Shown: one piece after another, positions 8,446 to 16,984 of the stretch
How positions within the stretch are numbered: position 1 is the first letter of the stretch
How the letters are laid out: every line of letters starts with the position of its first letter
DNA from: DASTYK01 sp964430275
GTDB taxonomy: Bacteria > Gemmatimonadota > Gemmatimonadetes > Longimicrobiales > RSA9
Length of the DNA: 39,276 bases
NCBI GenBank assembly: GCA_964430275.1
Contig: CAYSGF010000202.1
Coordinates: forward strand, 1-39,276
Reading direction: 5' to 3'
Translations under genes and position numbers: made by a program
The notes under the pieces: generated by a model
The model's database searches: none
What the model saw: the letters and a program-made list of their open reading frames with translations, nothing else
What the model was told of the DNA's origin: nothing

Positions 8446-9218
8446 CGCGACGGCAGCCACGGGCTGCTCAGCAGCAGCAGGGGCGCCACGGATTCCGCGA
8501 GAAGGTAGCGCATGAGCCGATCCGTGGCCGGTCGTGGATCCGGGGTCGTCACGCTTGCGGCCGGCACAACGATCAGGTCCGCGGGCTCGCGCGTGATCGC
8601 GTCCGTGAGGTCACGGTCGTCCCCTTCGTCGTCCATGAAGACGACGTCGAGGTCGGGCACACGGTTCAGTCCATCGGCGCGCACCGCTTCACGGAGCCAG
8701 TAGCTCCAGCGCGCCGCGGATTGAATGACCTCCGGGACGAGGTGCGCAGGGTCGAGCGCGACGACGATGCGGCGTGCGGCCGGCGGGGACGCATGTCGAA
8801 CCACGAGGAGGTTCGCGGACAGCTGCGCGATCACGTCCGGCGAAAGCGCATCCTCACTGGTTCCACAGAGCGACCAGCTCCAACCCGAGGACAGCACGAC
8901 CAGGTCGGGCTCGAGCTGTGCGGTGCGACGCAGCATTGCGGGAACGAGGCCATCGAGATCGATGACGCGCGTCGGCAGCAGCCGCCGCGAGCCGAGGGTT
9001 CGATCCATCTGGGCGCGCGACGCAGCGTCGGCCATGACGATCGAGCGCTCGAGCTGCAACAGGTGCGCCTCGGACGTGCCGCGCTCGCGCTCGGCGAGAT
9101 CGATGGCGTGCCCGACATGCAGATCCCAGTCATGCGCCTTCGCGATGGTGTCCGCCCACACGACGGCGGCATCCGAGCGCTCCGTAAGATCCGTCACGGT
9201 CAGAACGGCCTTCCTCAT
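8331..9218 (-). CDS. Universal stress protein family, tandem-domain
   Basis: The 295-residue product starts MRKAVLTVTDLTERSDAAVV and has two Usp-like halves: about residues 1-145, with LEPDLVVLSSGW and SANLLVVRHA, and about 148-265, with RRIVVALDPAH, EPADLIVVPA and VAPLLLLSS. The classic ATP-binding glycine motif (G-2x-G-9x-G) is not evident in either half, so ATP binding is doubtful. The ATG at 9218 is preferred on homology; an ATG at 9242 would add eight residues. The last ~38 codons run antisense to the pseudo-receiver gene and look less conserved (Arg/Thr-rich), so the true functional end may lie near 8440 with a non-essential tail. The gene follows folE on the same strand after 154 bases. 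Confidence 0.8.
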   Translation of the reverse strand: MRKAVLTVTDLTERSDAAVVWADTIAKAHDWDLHVGHAIDLAERERGTSEAHLLQLERSIVMADAASRAQMDRTLGSRRLLPTRVIDLDGLVPAMLRRTAQLEPDLVVLSSGWSWSLCGTSEDALSPDVIAQLSANLLVVRHASPPAARRIVVALDPAHLVPEVIQSAARWSYWLREAVRADGLNRVPDLDVVFMDDEGDDRDLTDAITREPADLIVVPAASVTTPDPRPATDRLMRYLLAESVAPLLLLSSPWLPSRYPVVSVGGATRRLTRSSALTGMRNTTRTPAARYSRSA

Positions 9219-9372
9219 CCCCGCGTATCGCTCCCTTCTCTGCATACGAAAACCCAGGCTGCGATGCGACGCGCACCGGCCTGAGCATGCGACTGCAGTA
9301 TGGTCCTTCATCGGACGGGAACGTTACGGAGAACGGGACCGGCAACCCCGAGTCGACGTGGTGTCGTGCGGG

Positions 9373-10032
9373 CTACGCTCCCGCGCTGTGCACGAGCCGC
9401 AGGAACTCCTGCCGTGTCATCGGACAGTCGCGGAAGGCGCCGCGCAGCGCGCTCGTCACGGTGCGCGAGTTCTGCTTCTCGACGCCGCGCATCATCATGC
9501 ACAGGTGTTGTGCCTCGATGACGACGCCCACACCGCGTGGCTCGAGCACCTCCATGATCGCATCCGCGATTTCGTCGGTCAGGCGCTCCTGGACCTGCAG
9601 CCGGCGTGCAAAGACGTCCACCACGCGTGGAATCTTGGACAGTCCGAGGATGCGACGATCCGGTATGTAGGCCACGTGTGCGCGGCCGAAGAAGGGCAGC
9701 ATGTGGTGCTCGCACATGCTGTACAGCTCGATGTCCCGCACGAGCACCATGTTCTCGTGCGCTTCCTCGAATACACCGCTGCCGATCACCTCGCGCACGC
9801 TCTGAGAGTAGCCGCGAGTCAGGAAGTCCAGCGCGGCGCTGACCCGTGCCGGCGTGCGTTGCAATCCGGTCCGCTCCGGGTCTTCGCCGAGCAGCTCGAG
9901 CTGCCGGTACACGAGCGATTCGAGCTCGTTGCCATGGTCCGGAGGGGCGTGGCTGGCGACCTCGGGCCCGCCGCCATTCGCAGCCATGCCGCGCACGGCG
10001 GCCGCCTCCTGCGCGATCGTATGCACCGTCAT
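9373..10032 (-). CDS. folE: GTP cyclohydrolase I
   Basis: FolE converts GTP to dihydroneopterin triphosphate, the entry step to folate and other pterins, in the cytosol as a homodecamer. The 219-residue protein carries zinc ligands Cys 107 and His 110 in the SMCEHHMLPFFGRAHVAYIP region and Cys 178 in QHLCMMMRGVEKQNS. The substrate-binding signature ILGLSKIPRVVDVFARRLQV is also present. About 30 extra N-terminal residues precede the catalytic domain. Its ATG overlaps the stop of the Rieske-FAD gene (ATGA), placing it at the end of a redox-protein operon. That is unusual company for a folate enzyme. Confidence 0.97.
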   Translation of the reverse strand: MTVHTIAQEAAAVRGMAANGGGPEVASHAPPDHGNELESLVYRQLELLGEDPERTGLQRTPARVSAALDFLTRGYSQSVREVIGSGVFEEAHENMVLVRDIELYSMCEHHMLPFFGRAHVAYIPDRRILGLSKIPRVVDVFARRLQVQERLTDEIADAIMEVLEPRGVGVVIEAQHLCMMMRGVEKQNSRTVTSALRGAFRDCPMTRQEFLRLVHSAGA

Positions 10033-11591
10033 CCCGTGTCCTCTCCCGGCGTCCGCACGGCGGCCGCAGCACCTTGCTGCTCGAGGGCGACTTCCGCGCG
10101 CAGGCTGTCCTCGTCGCGGTCGAGCGTTGCGACCGCGCGCACCGCGTCATCGCGCAGGTAGCGAACCGTGCAGTCCTCACCGGCCGCAGACGCCGACACG
10201 TCCTCACGGTCCCACGCAGTCGCGTGCCCGACGTAGGAGAGGCGCAGATCATACTGGTGCGTCCAGAAGAAGGGCACGGAATCGAAGCGCACGCCGCGAC
10301 CGAGCATGTTCTTCGCCGCCGTCTGACCCTGACGCTGAGCGACGACCCAGTGCTCGATCCGCACGCGCTCGCCACGTCTTGCATCAGGGAACGCCGCGAT
10401 GTCGCCGGCCGCGTAGATGCCGGGCACGCGTGTCTCCAGAAACGCATCCACCGGCACGCCGTGCGCATCGCTCAACCCCGCCGCCTCCGCGAGCTGGAGC
10501 ACGGGTCGAACACCGACGCCGAGGAGCACGAGGTCGGCCGCGAGCTCGTCGTCGTCATCCAGCTCGACTGTATGCTCGTGAATCGCGCGCAGCGTGCGAC
10601 CGAGCCGGAAGCGAACGCCATGCTCCTCGTGCAGCGCATGAAAGCGTCGGCCGAGCTCCATACCGAGCGTCCGCTCGAACGGGACCTGCTCGGGTGCGAC
10701 GACCGTGACGTCCAGGCCGCGCGCGCGCAGCGCAGCCGCCGCCTCGAGACCGATGAAGCTCGCGCCCGCGATCACGACGCGCCGTGCCACCGTGGCGGCA
10801 GCGATCAGAGCGCGACAGTCGGCAAGCGAGCGCAGCACATGCACGTGTGCGCGCTCGCTCCCGGCGATCGGCGGTCGCACGGGCGTCGCACCGGTCGCCA
10901 GCAGGAGAGCGCCGTAAACAAGGCGACGGCCCGTCGAGAGCGTGATAGCTCGCGCTGCAGGATCGATCGCGGTCACCGCCGCAACGATTCGCTCGATGCC
11001 GTGCTCGGCATGAAAACCCGGCGGCCGTAGCGGGATCCACTCCTCGGGCGCCGTACCGGCCAGGTAGTCCTTCGACAGATTTGGGCGGTCGTAGGGTGCA
11101 TCCGCATCGGGATCGACGAGCAGCACCGGTCCGGTGTAACCCTCACGCCGGAGCATCTCGGCCGCGGCACTGCCGGCGGCGCCCGCGCCTACGAGCACGA
11201 CCGATGCGGGCCCGGCAGCCGCACGGCCGTGCGCCGCGAGTGCTTCACTCTCCTCGCGCACCGTCGCGAATACGCGCCCCTCTCTCACTTCGGTACGCCA
11301 TCGGGGCAGCGGATTCAGCGCGGGCGCAGCGACGGCTTCCCCGGTACGCAGCGAGAAACACGCGTGATGCCACGGACAGCGAATGGTGTCACCCGTGACG
11401 ATCCCGTCGGCCAGCGGGCCGCCGTAGTGGGTGCACGTTGCGCCCACGATGAAGACCTCACCGCCACGGCGCACTGCGACGGCGGCTTCACCATCGACGT
11501 GACCGGCCAGCGAGGTGTCCGTCACGAGTTGATCGAGCGCTACACCGGTCCGGAAATCCGGACCGCTCACCTGCGCTGCTGCCTCTGCCAT
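10029..11591 (-). CDS. Rieske-FAD NAD(P)H reductase (AIF-like)
   Basis: The 520-residue protein joins an N-terminal Rieske [2Fe-2S] domain (residues ~10-112; ligands Cys 53, His 55, Cys 72, His 75) to a pyridine-nucleotide-disulfide-type FAD reductase. The FAD GxGxxG motif lies at about residue 135 (VGAGAAGSAAAEM). The NAD(P)-binding motif is GASFIGLEAAAALRARG, and the second FAD motif is IYAAGDIAAFPD. The C-terminal ~90 residues are the AIF-type reductase C domain (FFWTHQYDLRLSYVG). Such proteins pass electrons from NAD(P)H to partner redox proteins, and the Rieske centre may be an internal relay. A strong GGGAGGAG ribosome site precedes the ATG. It sits 25 bases after the di-haem cytochrome gene and overlaps folE by four bases. 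The partner is not known. Confidence 0.93.
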   Translation of the reverse strand: MAEAAAQVSGPDFRTGVALDQLVTDTSLAGHVDGEAAVAVRRGGEVFIVGATCTHYGGPLADGIVTGDTIRCPWHHACFSLRTGEAVAAPALNPLPRWRTEVREGRVFATVREESEALAAHGRAAAGPASVVLVGAGAAGSAAAEMLRREGYTGPVLLVDPDADAPYDRPNLSKDYLAGTAPEEWIPLRPPGFHAEHGIERIVAAVTAIDPAARAITLSTGRRLVYGALLLATGATPVRPPIAGSERAHVHVLRSLADCRALIAAATVARRVVIAGASFIGLEAAAALRARGLDVTVVAPEQVPFERTLGMELGRRFHALHEEHGVRFRLGRTLRAIHEHTVELDDDDELAADLVLLGVGVRPVLQLAEAAGLSDAHGVPVDAFLETRVPGIYAAGDIAAFPDARRGERVRIEHWVVAQRQGQTAAKNMLGRGVRFDSVPFFWTHQYDLRLSYVGHATAWDREDVSASAAGEDCTVRYLRDDAVRAVATLDRDEDSLRAEVALEQQGAAAAVRTPGEDTG

Positions 11592-11616
11592 TCGGACACT
11601 CCTCCCTGTCTATCGC

Positions 11617-12864
11617 TCACAGCGATCTCAGGTACGCGACCAGGTCGGATTTCTGGCTGGTCGTCAACCCCAGCTCGAGCACGGTGTCATAATGCTCCAC
11701 GACCGCCTCGAGCGTGGGGGCGCTGCCATCGTGGAAGTAGGGTGGGTGCTGCCATGCACCACGCAAGGGCGTCGTACGGTAGAGCTTCGTCGCCGTACGC
11801 TCCGCATACGCCGGGTCCATTCCAGTCTCTGACGGCTCGTGCAACCGGCCGCGGTTTACGTCCGTGAAGGACGTCGCAGGATCGTGACACAGCGCGCACC
11901 TGCCTGTGCTGCGAAAGACGACGCGCCCGCGTGCGGCCGCAGCCACATCGAAGCTGCCCGCAGGCGGCGCGGGCGCTTCCAGGCTGAACTGGTACTCCGC
12001 GAGCGCCTCCAGTTTCGGCGTCACGAGGTCTGGCGTGCGCACGAGGGAAACGCCCAGCCGCGGGTCGCTGAAGCTGCCCTGCCCGTGCATCTGCGTTACC
12101 GCGACGTAGGCGTTCCAGTACGACACCACACCGTCTCCGGTGTACGTCTCGAGATCGACCTCGCGCAGCCCGTACGCGGGCGGAATCACGATCGGTGTAT
12201 TCAGACCGTCGAAGTTGATGCGCGGATCGTAGTGGCCCGGACCCCAGCTGTTCATGATGTTCTTCAGCGCGTCCGGCACCGACGGCGAGAGCGCCACGAT
12301 CGCACCGACATTCAGGTCCCGGTTCGCCCAGCCGTCCAGCCGCCGACCGATGCCCGGGGCAAACGAATTGTCCACCGTCGAGTGGCAGAGTGCGCACGTG
12401 ATGCCCAGACTCGTGAGGCGCGCTTCGCCACCGATCGCCTCCACCTCGCCGCGCAGGCCGAGCACCGCATCGTGCTGCAGCAGCGTGAGGGTCGTGCCTG
12501 GATCGTTCAGATCCACCACCCCGGCCGCGATCGCCTGCTGTACAGCGGGCGGCAATGCCTCCACGTCCACCTTCAGACCGACCTGCAATGCGAGCGCCGG
12601 GCTGACTGCGCTCTCCACGACCTCGTGCATGCGCAGCGTGTCGGTCCAGTACGCTTCATCACCGAAGGTGTCGTAACGAAAAATTTCCTTCCCCTGCTCG
12701 ACCAGCAGCGGGTCGAGCGGCTCCGGCTCGCGCGGACCGGTACTGTTGCCGCACGCTGCGATGGCCAGCAGCAGAACCAGCAGCGCGCTCGGCACACTGC
12801 GCCCATGCTCCGTACCGTTCCAGCTCCGAATCCACGCACTCGGCGTCCTTCCCTGCGTCCACAC
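11617..12864 (-). CDS. Di-haem cytochrome c, cytochrome c peroxidase/MauG-like, lipoprotein
   Basis: The 415-residue product has two c-type haem motifs, CALCH at about residues 157-161 and CALCH at 323-327. It ends with the family signature PYFHDGSAPTLEAVVEHYDT near its C-terminus. This places it in the di-haem cytochrome c peroxidase/MauG superfamily, exported to the periplasm for redox chemistry; true peroxidase activity is not shown. The GTG at 12864 is chosen because AGGAGG lies 5 bases upstream. The resulting N-terminus carries a long basic region, a hydrophobic core (ALLVLLLAIAAC) and a lipobox Cys at about position 38. An ATG at 12909, overlapping the cupredoxin stop, is the alternative. 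It is the third gene of the DUF4142-cupredoxin-cytochrome-reductase operon. Confidence 0.88.
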   Translation of the reverse strand: MWTQGRTPSAWIRSWNGTEHGRSVPSALLVLLLAIAACGNSTGPREPEPLDPLLVEQGKEIFRYDTFGDEAYWTDTLRMHEVVESAVSPALALQVGLKVDVEALPPAVQQAIAAGVVDLNDPGTTLTLLQHDAVLGLRGEVEAIGGEARLTSLGITCALCHSTVDNSFAPGIGRRLDGWANRDLNVGAIVALSPSVPDALKNIMNSWGPGHYDPRINFDGLNTPIVIPPAYGLREVDLETYTGDGVVSYWNAYVAVTQMHGQGSFSDPRLGVSLVRTPDLVTPKLEALAEYQFSLEAPAPPAGSFDVAAAARGRVVFRSTGRCALCHDPATSFTDVNRGRLHEPSETGMDPAYAERTATKLYRTTPLRGAWQHPPYFHDGSAPTLEAVVEHYDTVLELGLTTSQKSDLVAYLRSL

Positions 12865-12905
12865 GATTGCCTCCTGGCCGGGACCCGGGCCGCGCCGCCC
12901 GCGAG

Positions 12906-13301
12906 TCATTCGATGATCAGCTGCCCCTTCATTGTCGGGTGCAGCGTGCACACGTACGTCATTACGCCCGCTGTCGCCGCCACCAGCGTCCAGCTCGCGC
13001 CGGATTGCAGCGCTCCCGAGTCCCAGCGGCTCGCCGAGTCGGTAGCCGTGTGCGCGACCACGTCCCGGTTCAGCCACTCGACCGTGTCGCCCACCGCGAT
13101 GCGCACATTCTGCGGACGGAACGCGAAGCCCTCGATCTCGATCACGTGTCGCTGCGGCGCGCGCACGTCATCGTCGACTACAGCCCCGCCCGCCCCCGGC
13201 TCGCACGCCGCCAGCACCGGCGCGGCACACAGTGCCGCGATCAGCGCCAGCCGCTGCGCCCCAACCAGCACGCAGCGACCGGCGAGCGACCATCGCGTCA
13301 C
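12906..13301 (-). CDS. Cupredoxin (plastocyanin-like) lipoprotein
   Basis: The 131-residue protein has a lipoprotein signal (LIAALCAAPVLAAC, Cys 33). Its ~85-residue cupredoxin domain carries a complete type-1 copper set: His 84, Cys 118, His 121 and Met 124 (VAHTAT; YVCTLHPTM). It should be a membrane-tethered periplasmic electron carrier. The start is a GTG at 13301 that overlaps the stop of the DUF4142 gene (GTGA). The short Cys-x2-His-x2-Met loop is characteristic of small blue copper proteins. It probably exchanges electrons with the di-haem cytochrome encoded next. Confidence 0.93.
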   Translation of the reverse strand: MTRWSLAGRCVLVGAQRLALIAALCAAPVLAACEPGAGGAVVDDDVRAPQRHVIEIEGFAFRPQNVRIAVGDTVEWLNRDVVAHTATDSASRWDSGALQSGASWTLVAATAGVMTYVCTLHPTMKGQLIIE

Positions 13302-13891
13302 GGTGCGCTCAGCGCCTGCTGCAACGATTCCGCATGCTGCAGGTGCGCCTCGAACGCCGGACGCACGCCCTCCAGCGTCGCACGCAGCTCCGCATTCGTC
13401 GCGTTCGGGATCAGCAGCGTGTCCAGCGCATCCAGAACCGCACGGTGGTACGTCACCTCGTTCGCGATGTATGCCTCGTCGAACTCGGCGCCGCTCGTTG
13501 CGCGCAGCATGTCCCGGGTATCCGCCGCCGCCGACTCGAGCGAACGACTCACGTCGCTCTCCTGCGGCGTCACGCCGAGGCGACCGACCAGCGCCACCGC
13601 ACTCTCGTTCACGGCGCTGTGATCGGTGATCATCGTCTCCGCGAACTGCTTCACCCGCTCATCCGTTGCACGCGCGCGCGCGATCTCGCCGTAGCTCACG
13701 TCGATCCCGTTCGCTGCAACGACCACGGCGGCAATCTCCCCGTCACTCAGCGCCTGCGCCGCCGCCGGACCCGACACCGCCGTTTCCTCCGCGGCAGCCG
13801 GCACCTGCGCGTCAGCCCCCGGCTCTGCCGTGCATCCCACCACCCCTGCCGCGACCAGCGCCAGCACCCAGAACCGACCCTCGATGACCAT
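13298..13891 (-). CDS. DUF4142-family lipoprotein
   Basis: The 197-residue product has a lipoprotein signal ending VAAGVVGC (Cys ~20) and an Ala-rich linker. An all-helical domain follows with RVKQFAETMITDHSAVNESA and FDEAYIANEVTYHRAVLDAL, the paired His-containing helices typical of DUF4142. DUF4142 is a ferritin-like helical bundle of unknown function found in envelope stress contexts. The ATG at 13891 is preceded by AGGAGA at a 6-base spacer. It is the first gene of the redox operon, reading from the well-formed promoter at 13953-13981. Confidence 0.9.
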   Translation of the reverse strand: MVIEGRFWVLALVAAGVVGCTAEPGADAQVPAAAEETAVSGPAAAQALSDGEIAAVVVAANGIDVSYGEIARARATDERVKQFAETMITDHSAVNESAVALVGRLGVTPQESDVSRSLESAAADTRDMLRATSGAEFDEAYIANEVTYHRAVLDALDTLLIPNATNAELRATLEGVRPAFEAHLQHAESLQQALSAP

Positions 13892-13952
13892 GTTCGCTCT
13901 CCTGTATGTGTGCCCCTGTGACCCCCGGCTCCTGGGCAGGGGCGTCAGCGGC

Positions 13953-13981
13953 ATAATACGGGCCGGTCCCAAGTAAGTCAA
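13953..13981 (-). promoter_or_regulatory. Sigma-70 promoter of the redox operon
   Basis: On the minus strand a -35 box TTGACT (13976-13981) and a -10 box TATTAT (13953-13958) are separated by exactly 17 bases. The -10 lies 61 bases upstream of the DUF4142 start. This is the best-formed promoter seen in the window. Confidence 0.75.
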
Positions 13982-13987
13982 TTACTT
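13971..13987. promoter_or_regulatory. Operator-like palindrome over the -35 box
   Basis: AAGTAA (13971-13976) and TTACTT (13982-13987) form an exact inverted repeat around GTCAA, covering the -35 box of the redox operon. A second nested repeat, GTCAA (13977-13981) with TTGAC (13990-13994), overlaps it. The site lies between the operon and the divergent Cys-rich regulator gene, whose product is the obvious candidate to bind here. That assignment is inferred. Confidence 0.5.
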
Positions 13988-14049
13988 CCTTGACATACTG
14001 GACTAGATGGCCTCGCTGGCCTACATTTGGACCTCACCTAGGAGGCAGG

Positions 14050-14685
14050 ATGGCGGCTGGCGACTGGCGGAAACGGTTGTTTGCGAGCACGCGCGGACGG
14101 GTGATCGAGCTGCTGCGGCGATCTGCGCAGACGGTGAATGATCTGGCCGCGAAGCTCGACCTGACGGACAATGCGGTCCGGCTCCACCTTTCGGCCCTGG
14201 AGCGGGACGGTCTGGTAGAGCAGGTGGGCAGGAGGCGCGAGAGCGCGGGCAAGCCGGCGTTCGTATACCGGACGACGCCGGGCGCCGAGGCCCTTTTCCC
14301 GAAGGCCTACGACCAGGTTCTCTCGGAGCTTCTTGCGGTGCTGGAAACCAGTCAGTCGCGCGAGGAGATGGACCGGCTCGTGCGGGAGGTGGGGCGGCGC
14401 CTGGGCGCGGCCGCTGCGCTACGCGAGGGGTCGATGCAGGAGCGCGCGGTGCATGCGGCGGCGGTGCTCACCGGGCTGGGGGGGCTGGCGGAGGTGGAGC
14501 AGGCGGCGAACGGGCTCAGGATCCAGGGTTACAGCTGTCCTCTCGGCGCTGTCACGGGCGCGCATCCCATCACGTGCACGCTTGCGGAGGCGCTCGTGTC
14601 GGAGCTGGTCGGTGCGCCCGTGGTCGAGCGGTGCGAGCGAGGCGCGCGACCGCGTTGCGCGTTTCAGGTCGCGTTGGCGGGTTAG
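14050..14685 (+). CDS. Winged-helix regulator with SufR-like cysteine cluster
   Basis: The 211-residue protein has an N-terminal ArsR/DeoR-like winged helix (residues ~8-75; VNDLAAKLDLTDNAVRLHLS then LERDGLVEQVG, wing AGKPAFVYR). Its C-terminal domain holds Cys 163, Cys 176, Cys 195 and Cys 203. The Cys-x12-Cys pair followed by Cys near the end is the arrangement of SufR-type [4Fe-4S] regulators, which sense iron-sulfur, redox or NO status. The start at 14050 has AGGAGG 4 bases upstream. It diverges from the redox operon and is a distant paralogue of the regulator at 25023-25700. Cluster binding is inferred from cysteine spacing only. Confidence 0.85.
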   Translation: MAAGDWRKRLFASTRGRVIELLRRSAQTVNDLAAKLDLTDNAVRLHLSALERDGLVEQVGRRRESAGKPAFVYRTTPGAEALFPKAYDQVLSELLAVLETSQSREEMDRLVREVGRRLGAAAALREGSMQERAVHAAAVLTGLGGLAEVEQAANGLRIQGYSCPLGAVTGAHPITCTLAEALVSELVGAPVVERCERGARPRCAFQVALAG

Positions 14686-14764
14686 ATCACGCGGAGCGCG
14701 AAGGGGAGGCGGTCATGGACGCGCGTGCCGCGTTGTTGTGCCATCCGATGTCTTTCCGCGGCTT

Positions 14765-16636
14765 TCAGTTCTTCCCTGGACGCCCGGCGCGCTGCCGCTT
14801 TGCGCTCAGCAGACGTTCGGCGCGGTCGAGGCCGCGCAGCCGCCGCGTGTGCCCCGCCAGCAAATCGCTGCGTGTCAGGACCCCGACGATCTGGCTCGGG
14901 CTCGCACGCGTGACGACGGCGAGACGGCCGACGCTTTCGCGGACCATGTGGTCCGCGGCTTCGCGCAGTGTATTGTCGATGTAGATCACGACAGCGCTGC
15001 GCTTCACGACCTCGCCCACGCGCAGCTCGTCGCCCTCGCCGCCCAGCAGGTCCCGCCGCGTCACCACGCCCACGAGGTGCTCATCTGCCGTGACGACGGG
15101 GAAGCCCTGGTGATTCGTGCCACCTGCGCCGGACGCCAGCCAGGCGCGCACCACACCGAGCGTCAGTGAAGCGTCGAGCGTGATCGGGTCGGTCGACATG
15201 GCGTCCTGGACGGTTATCTGGGACAGCGGGTCGAGCGTGTAGTCGGTGGGCGCGCTGGTCCCACGTCGTGCCAGCTTCTCGGTCATGATGGAGTTGCGCA
15301 TGAGCAGCAGCATGACGAGGTAAGATGCGCTGCAGCCGGCGAGGAGCGGCAGCAGGCCGAGCGGCTGGCGTGTCGTCTCGAACGCGAACACGACGGAGGC
15401 GAGGAGCGCATGTGAGGCGCCCGCGAAGATCGCGGCCATTCCGACCAGGCCGGCCACAGTGATATCGACGCCGAGAGCGGGCCACCATGTTTCGGCTGCG
15501 TTCCCCAGCGCCGCGCCGAGCCCGCCGCCGATGATGAAGAGCGGCGCGAGCGTCCCTCCCGACGTGCCGCTGCCGAGGTAGATCGACCAGGATACGAACT
15601 TCAAGAGTACGAACAGCAGCAGCGCGCTGCCGACGATCTCGCCGGATAGGATCGCCTCGATCCAGGCATAACCGACACTCAGTGTACGCACGTCCACGTA
15701 GCCGATGATGCCGACGGCGACGGCGCCGATTGCCGGCCACCACATCCAGTGGATCGGCAAACGGTCAAACGCGTCTTCGATCCAGTAGATCGCGCGCGTC
15801 GTGCCGGCTGCAGCGATGCCGATGAGCGCGCCGAGTGCGACGTACGCAGCGAGCGCGGCCCCGCTTGGCTGCGCGATGGCGGGCACGCTGAACACGGGCT
15901 CGGGGCCAACGAGGATCATGCGCACGCCGGTCGCCGCGGCGGCGGCGAGTGCGACCGGGATGATCGAGCGGGCGCGGTACTCGAAGAGGAGCAGCTCGAT
16001 CGCCAGCAGCACTGCCGATACGGGCGAGCCGAACGTCGCCGCCATGCCTGCCGCCGCGCCGGACGCGAGCAGTGTCTTGCGTTCGTCCGCGGTGATGCGC
16101 AGGAGCTGTCCCACGGTCGAGCCAAGCGCCCCGCCGGTCGCGATGATCGGACCTTCGGCCCCGAAGGGGCCTCCCGTGCCGATTGCGATCGCTGCCGACA
16201 GTGGCTTGAGGAACATCACGCGGAATGGAATCCGGCTCTCGCCGTGCAGCACCTTCTCCATGACTTCGGGAATCCCGTGGCCCCGGATCGCCGGTGAGCC
16301 GAACCTGGCCATCAGACCGATGATCAGCGCACCGGCAACGGGAGCCGCAATGATCCAGACGCCGATGTGCTCGGCCGTCGGGGGCACGAGGTCCGCATCG
16401 AGGCGATGAAAGAAGACGAGGTTGCTGATCAGGCCGATGAGTCCCATCAGCGCTTCCGCCACGAAGCCGGCAGCGATGCCGATCAGAATTGCGATGCCGG
16501 CGATGCGGACGGTGTGCGCGCCGATCGTGGCGTCTTCGCGCGGCGGCTTTACCGACGCGATCGCGGCATCCATCGACGGTGCTACGGCGAGACCGCCCGT
16601 GCGCTCCTCGTGCGCTGGTGGTTTGCGTTCTGGCAT
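14765..16636 (-). CDS. ClC-family chloride channel/antiporter with CBS domains
   Basis: The 623-residue protein has a ClC core (residues ~40-450) with the family signatures in modified form: GHGIPEVME for GSGIP, GPFGAEGPII for GREGP and SGTSGGTLAPLF for GxFxP. Two C-terminal CBS domains (~475-600; QDAMSTDPITLDASLT and LVGVVTRRDLLGGEG, then TLREAADHMVRESVGRLAVV) probably sense nucleotides or ionic strength. The Glu in GAEGP corresponds to the gating glutamate. It moves Cl- (or another anion) across the inner membrane. The ATG at 16636 has no clear ribosome site; a later start at 16573 would still leave the core intact. Confidence 0.93.
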   Translation of the reverse strand: MPERKPPAHEERTGGLAVAPSMDAAIASVKPPREDATIGAHTVRIAGIAILIGIAAGFVAEALMGLIGLISNLVFFHRLDADLVPPTAEHIGVWIIAAPVAGALIIGLMARFGSPAIRGHGIPEVMEKVLHGESRIPFRVMFLKPLSAAIAIGTGGPFGAEGPIIATGGALGSTVGQLLRITADERKTLLASGAAAGMAATFGSPVSAVLLAIELLLFEYRARSIIPVALAAAAATGVRMILVGPEPVFSVPAIAQPSGAALAAYVALGALIGIAAAGTTRAIYWIEDAFDRLPIHWMWWPAIGAVAVGIIGYVDVRTLSVGYAWIEAILSGEIVGSALLLFVLLKFVSWSIYLGSGTSGGTLAPLFIIGGGLGAALGNAAETWWPALGVDITVAGLVGMAAIFAGASHALLASVVFAFETTRQPLGLLPLLAGCSASYLVMLLLMRNSIMTEKLARRGTSAPTDYTLDPLSQITVQDAMSTDPITLDASLTLGVVRAWLASGAGGTNHQGFPVVTADEHLVGVVTRRDLLGGEGDELRVGEVVKRSAVVIYIDNTLREAADHMVRESVGRLAVVTRASPSQIVGVLTRSDLLAGHTRRLRGLDRAERLLSAKRQRAGRPGKN

Positions 16637-16735
16637 GCGGACAAGGTAGGAAACGGCGCGGGCAGTGGAAACAGCAGCTACGTACTGCTTCGTCCCGAAC
16701 TCAGGCTGGTGTTGTGCAGTTGGGAGGCGATCGGG

Positions 16736-16984
16736 TCAGGGAGGTGTCGGTCGAAGACTTTGCAGCGTGTCGAGCAGCCGGTGCTTCATGGAGGCGGGCA
16801 TCTGTTCCTGCGGCAGCGATCGCAGCATCCGACGCATGCATCGAAGCTCGCCCGCGAGTCGGCGGCACTCCGGGCACACTGCAAGGTGCGCATCCGCGCC
16901 CTGCCGCCGTTCCGGCGGCAGGGCCTCGTCGAGGTACGCGTGGATCAGTCCTGCAACCGCATCACAGGTCAGCTCAGTTGTCAT
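16736..16984 (-). CDS. Zinc-finger (zf-HC2) anti-sigma factor
   Basis: This small 82-residue protein carries the His-x3-Cys-x2-Cys motif (HLAVCPECRRL) of anti-sigma zinc-finger proteins, preceded by AGLIHAYLDEALPPERR. It has no transmembrane helix, so it is a cytosolic ZAS-type factor that would hold the adjacent sigma factor inactive. Its start overlaps the 3' end of the sigma gene by 11 bases; another in-frame ATG at 16996 is equally possible. This overlap is the usual arrangement for an ECF sigma/anti-sigma pair. Confidence 0.88.
   Translation of the reverse strand: MTTELTCDAVAGLIHAYLDEALPPERRQGADAHLAVCPECRRLAGELRCMRRMLRSLPQEQMPASMKHRLLDTLQSLRPTPP

Noticed and set aside
8725..10161. Plus-strand frame of 478 codons over the universal stress and folE genes
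   Set aside because: Crosses two clear minus-strand genes and shows no recognisable domain.
13990..13995. TTGACA as a promoter for the plus-strand SufR-like regulator
   Set aside because: No -10-like hexamer lies 16-18 bases downstream; it is better explained as part of the nested palindrome.
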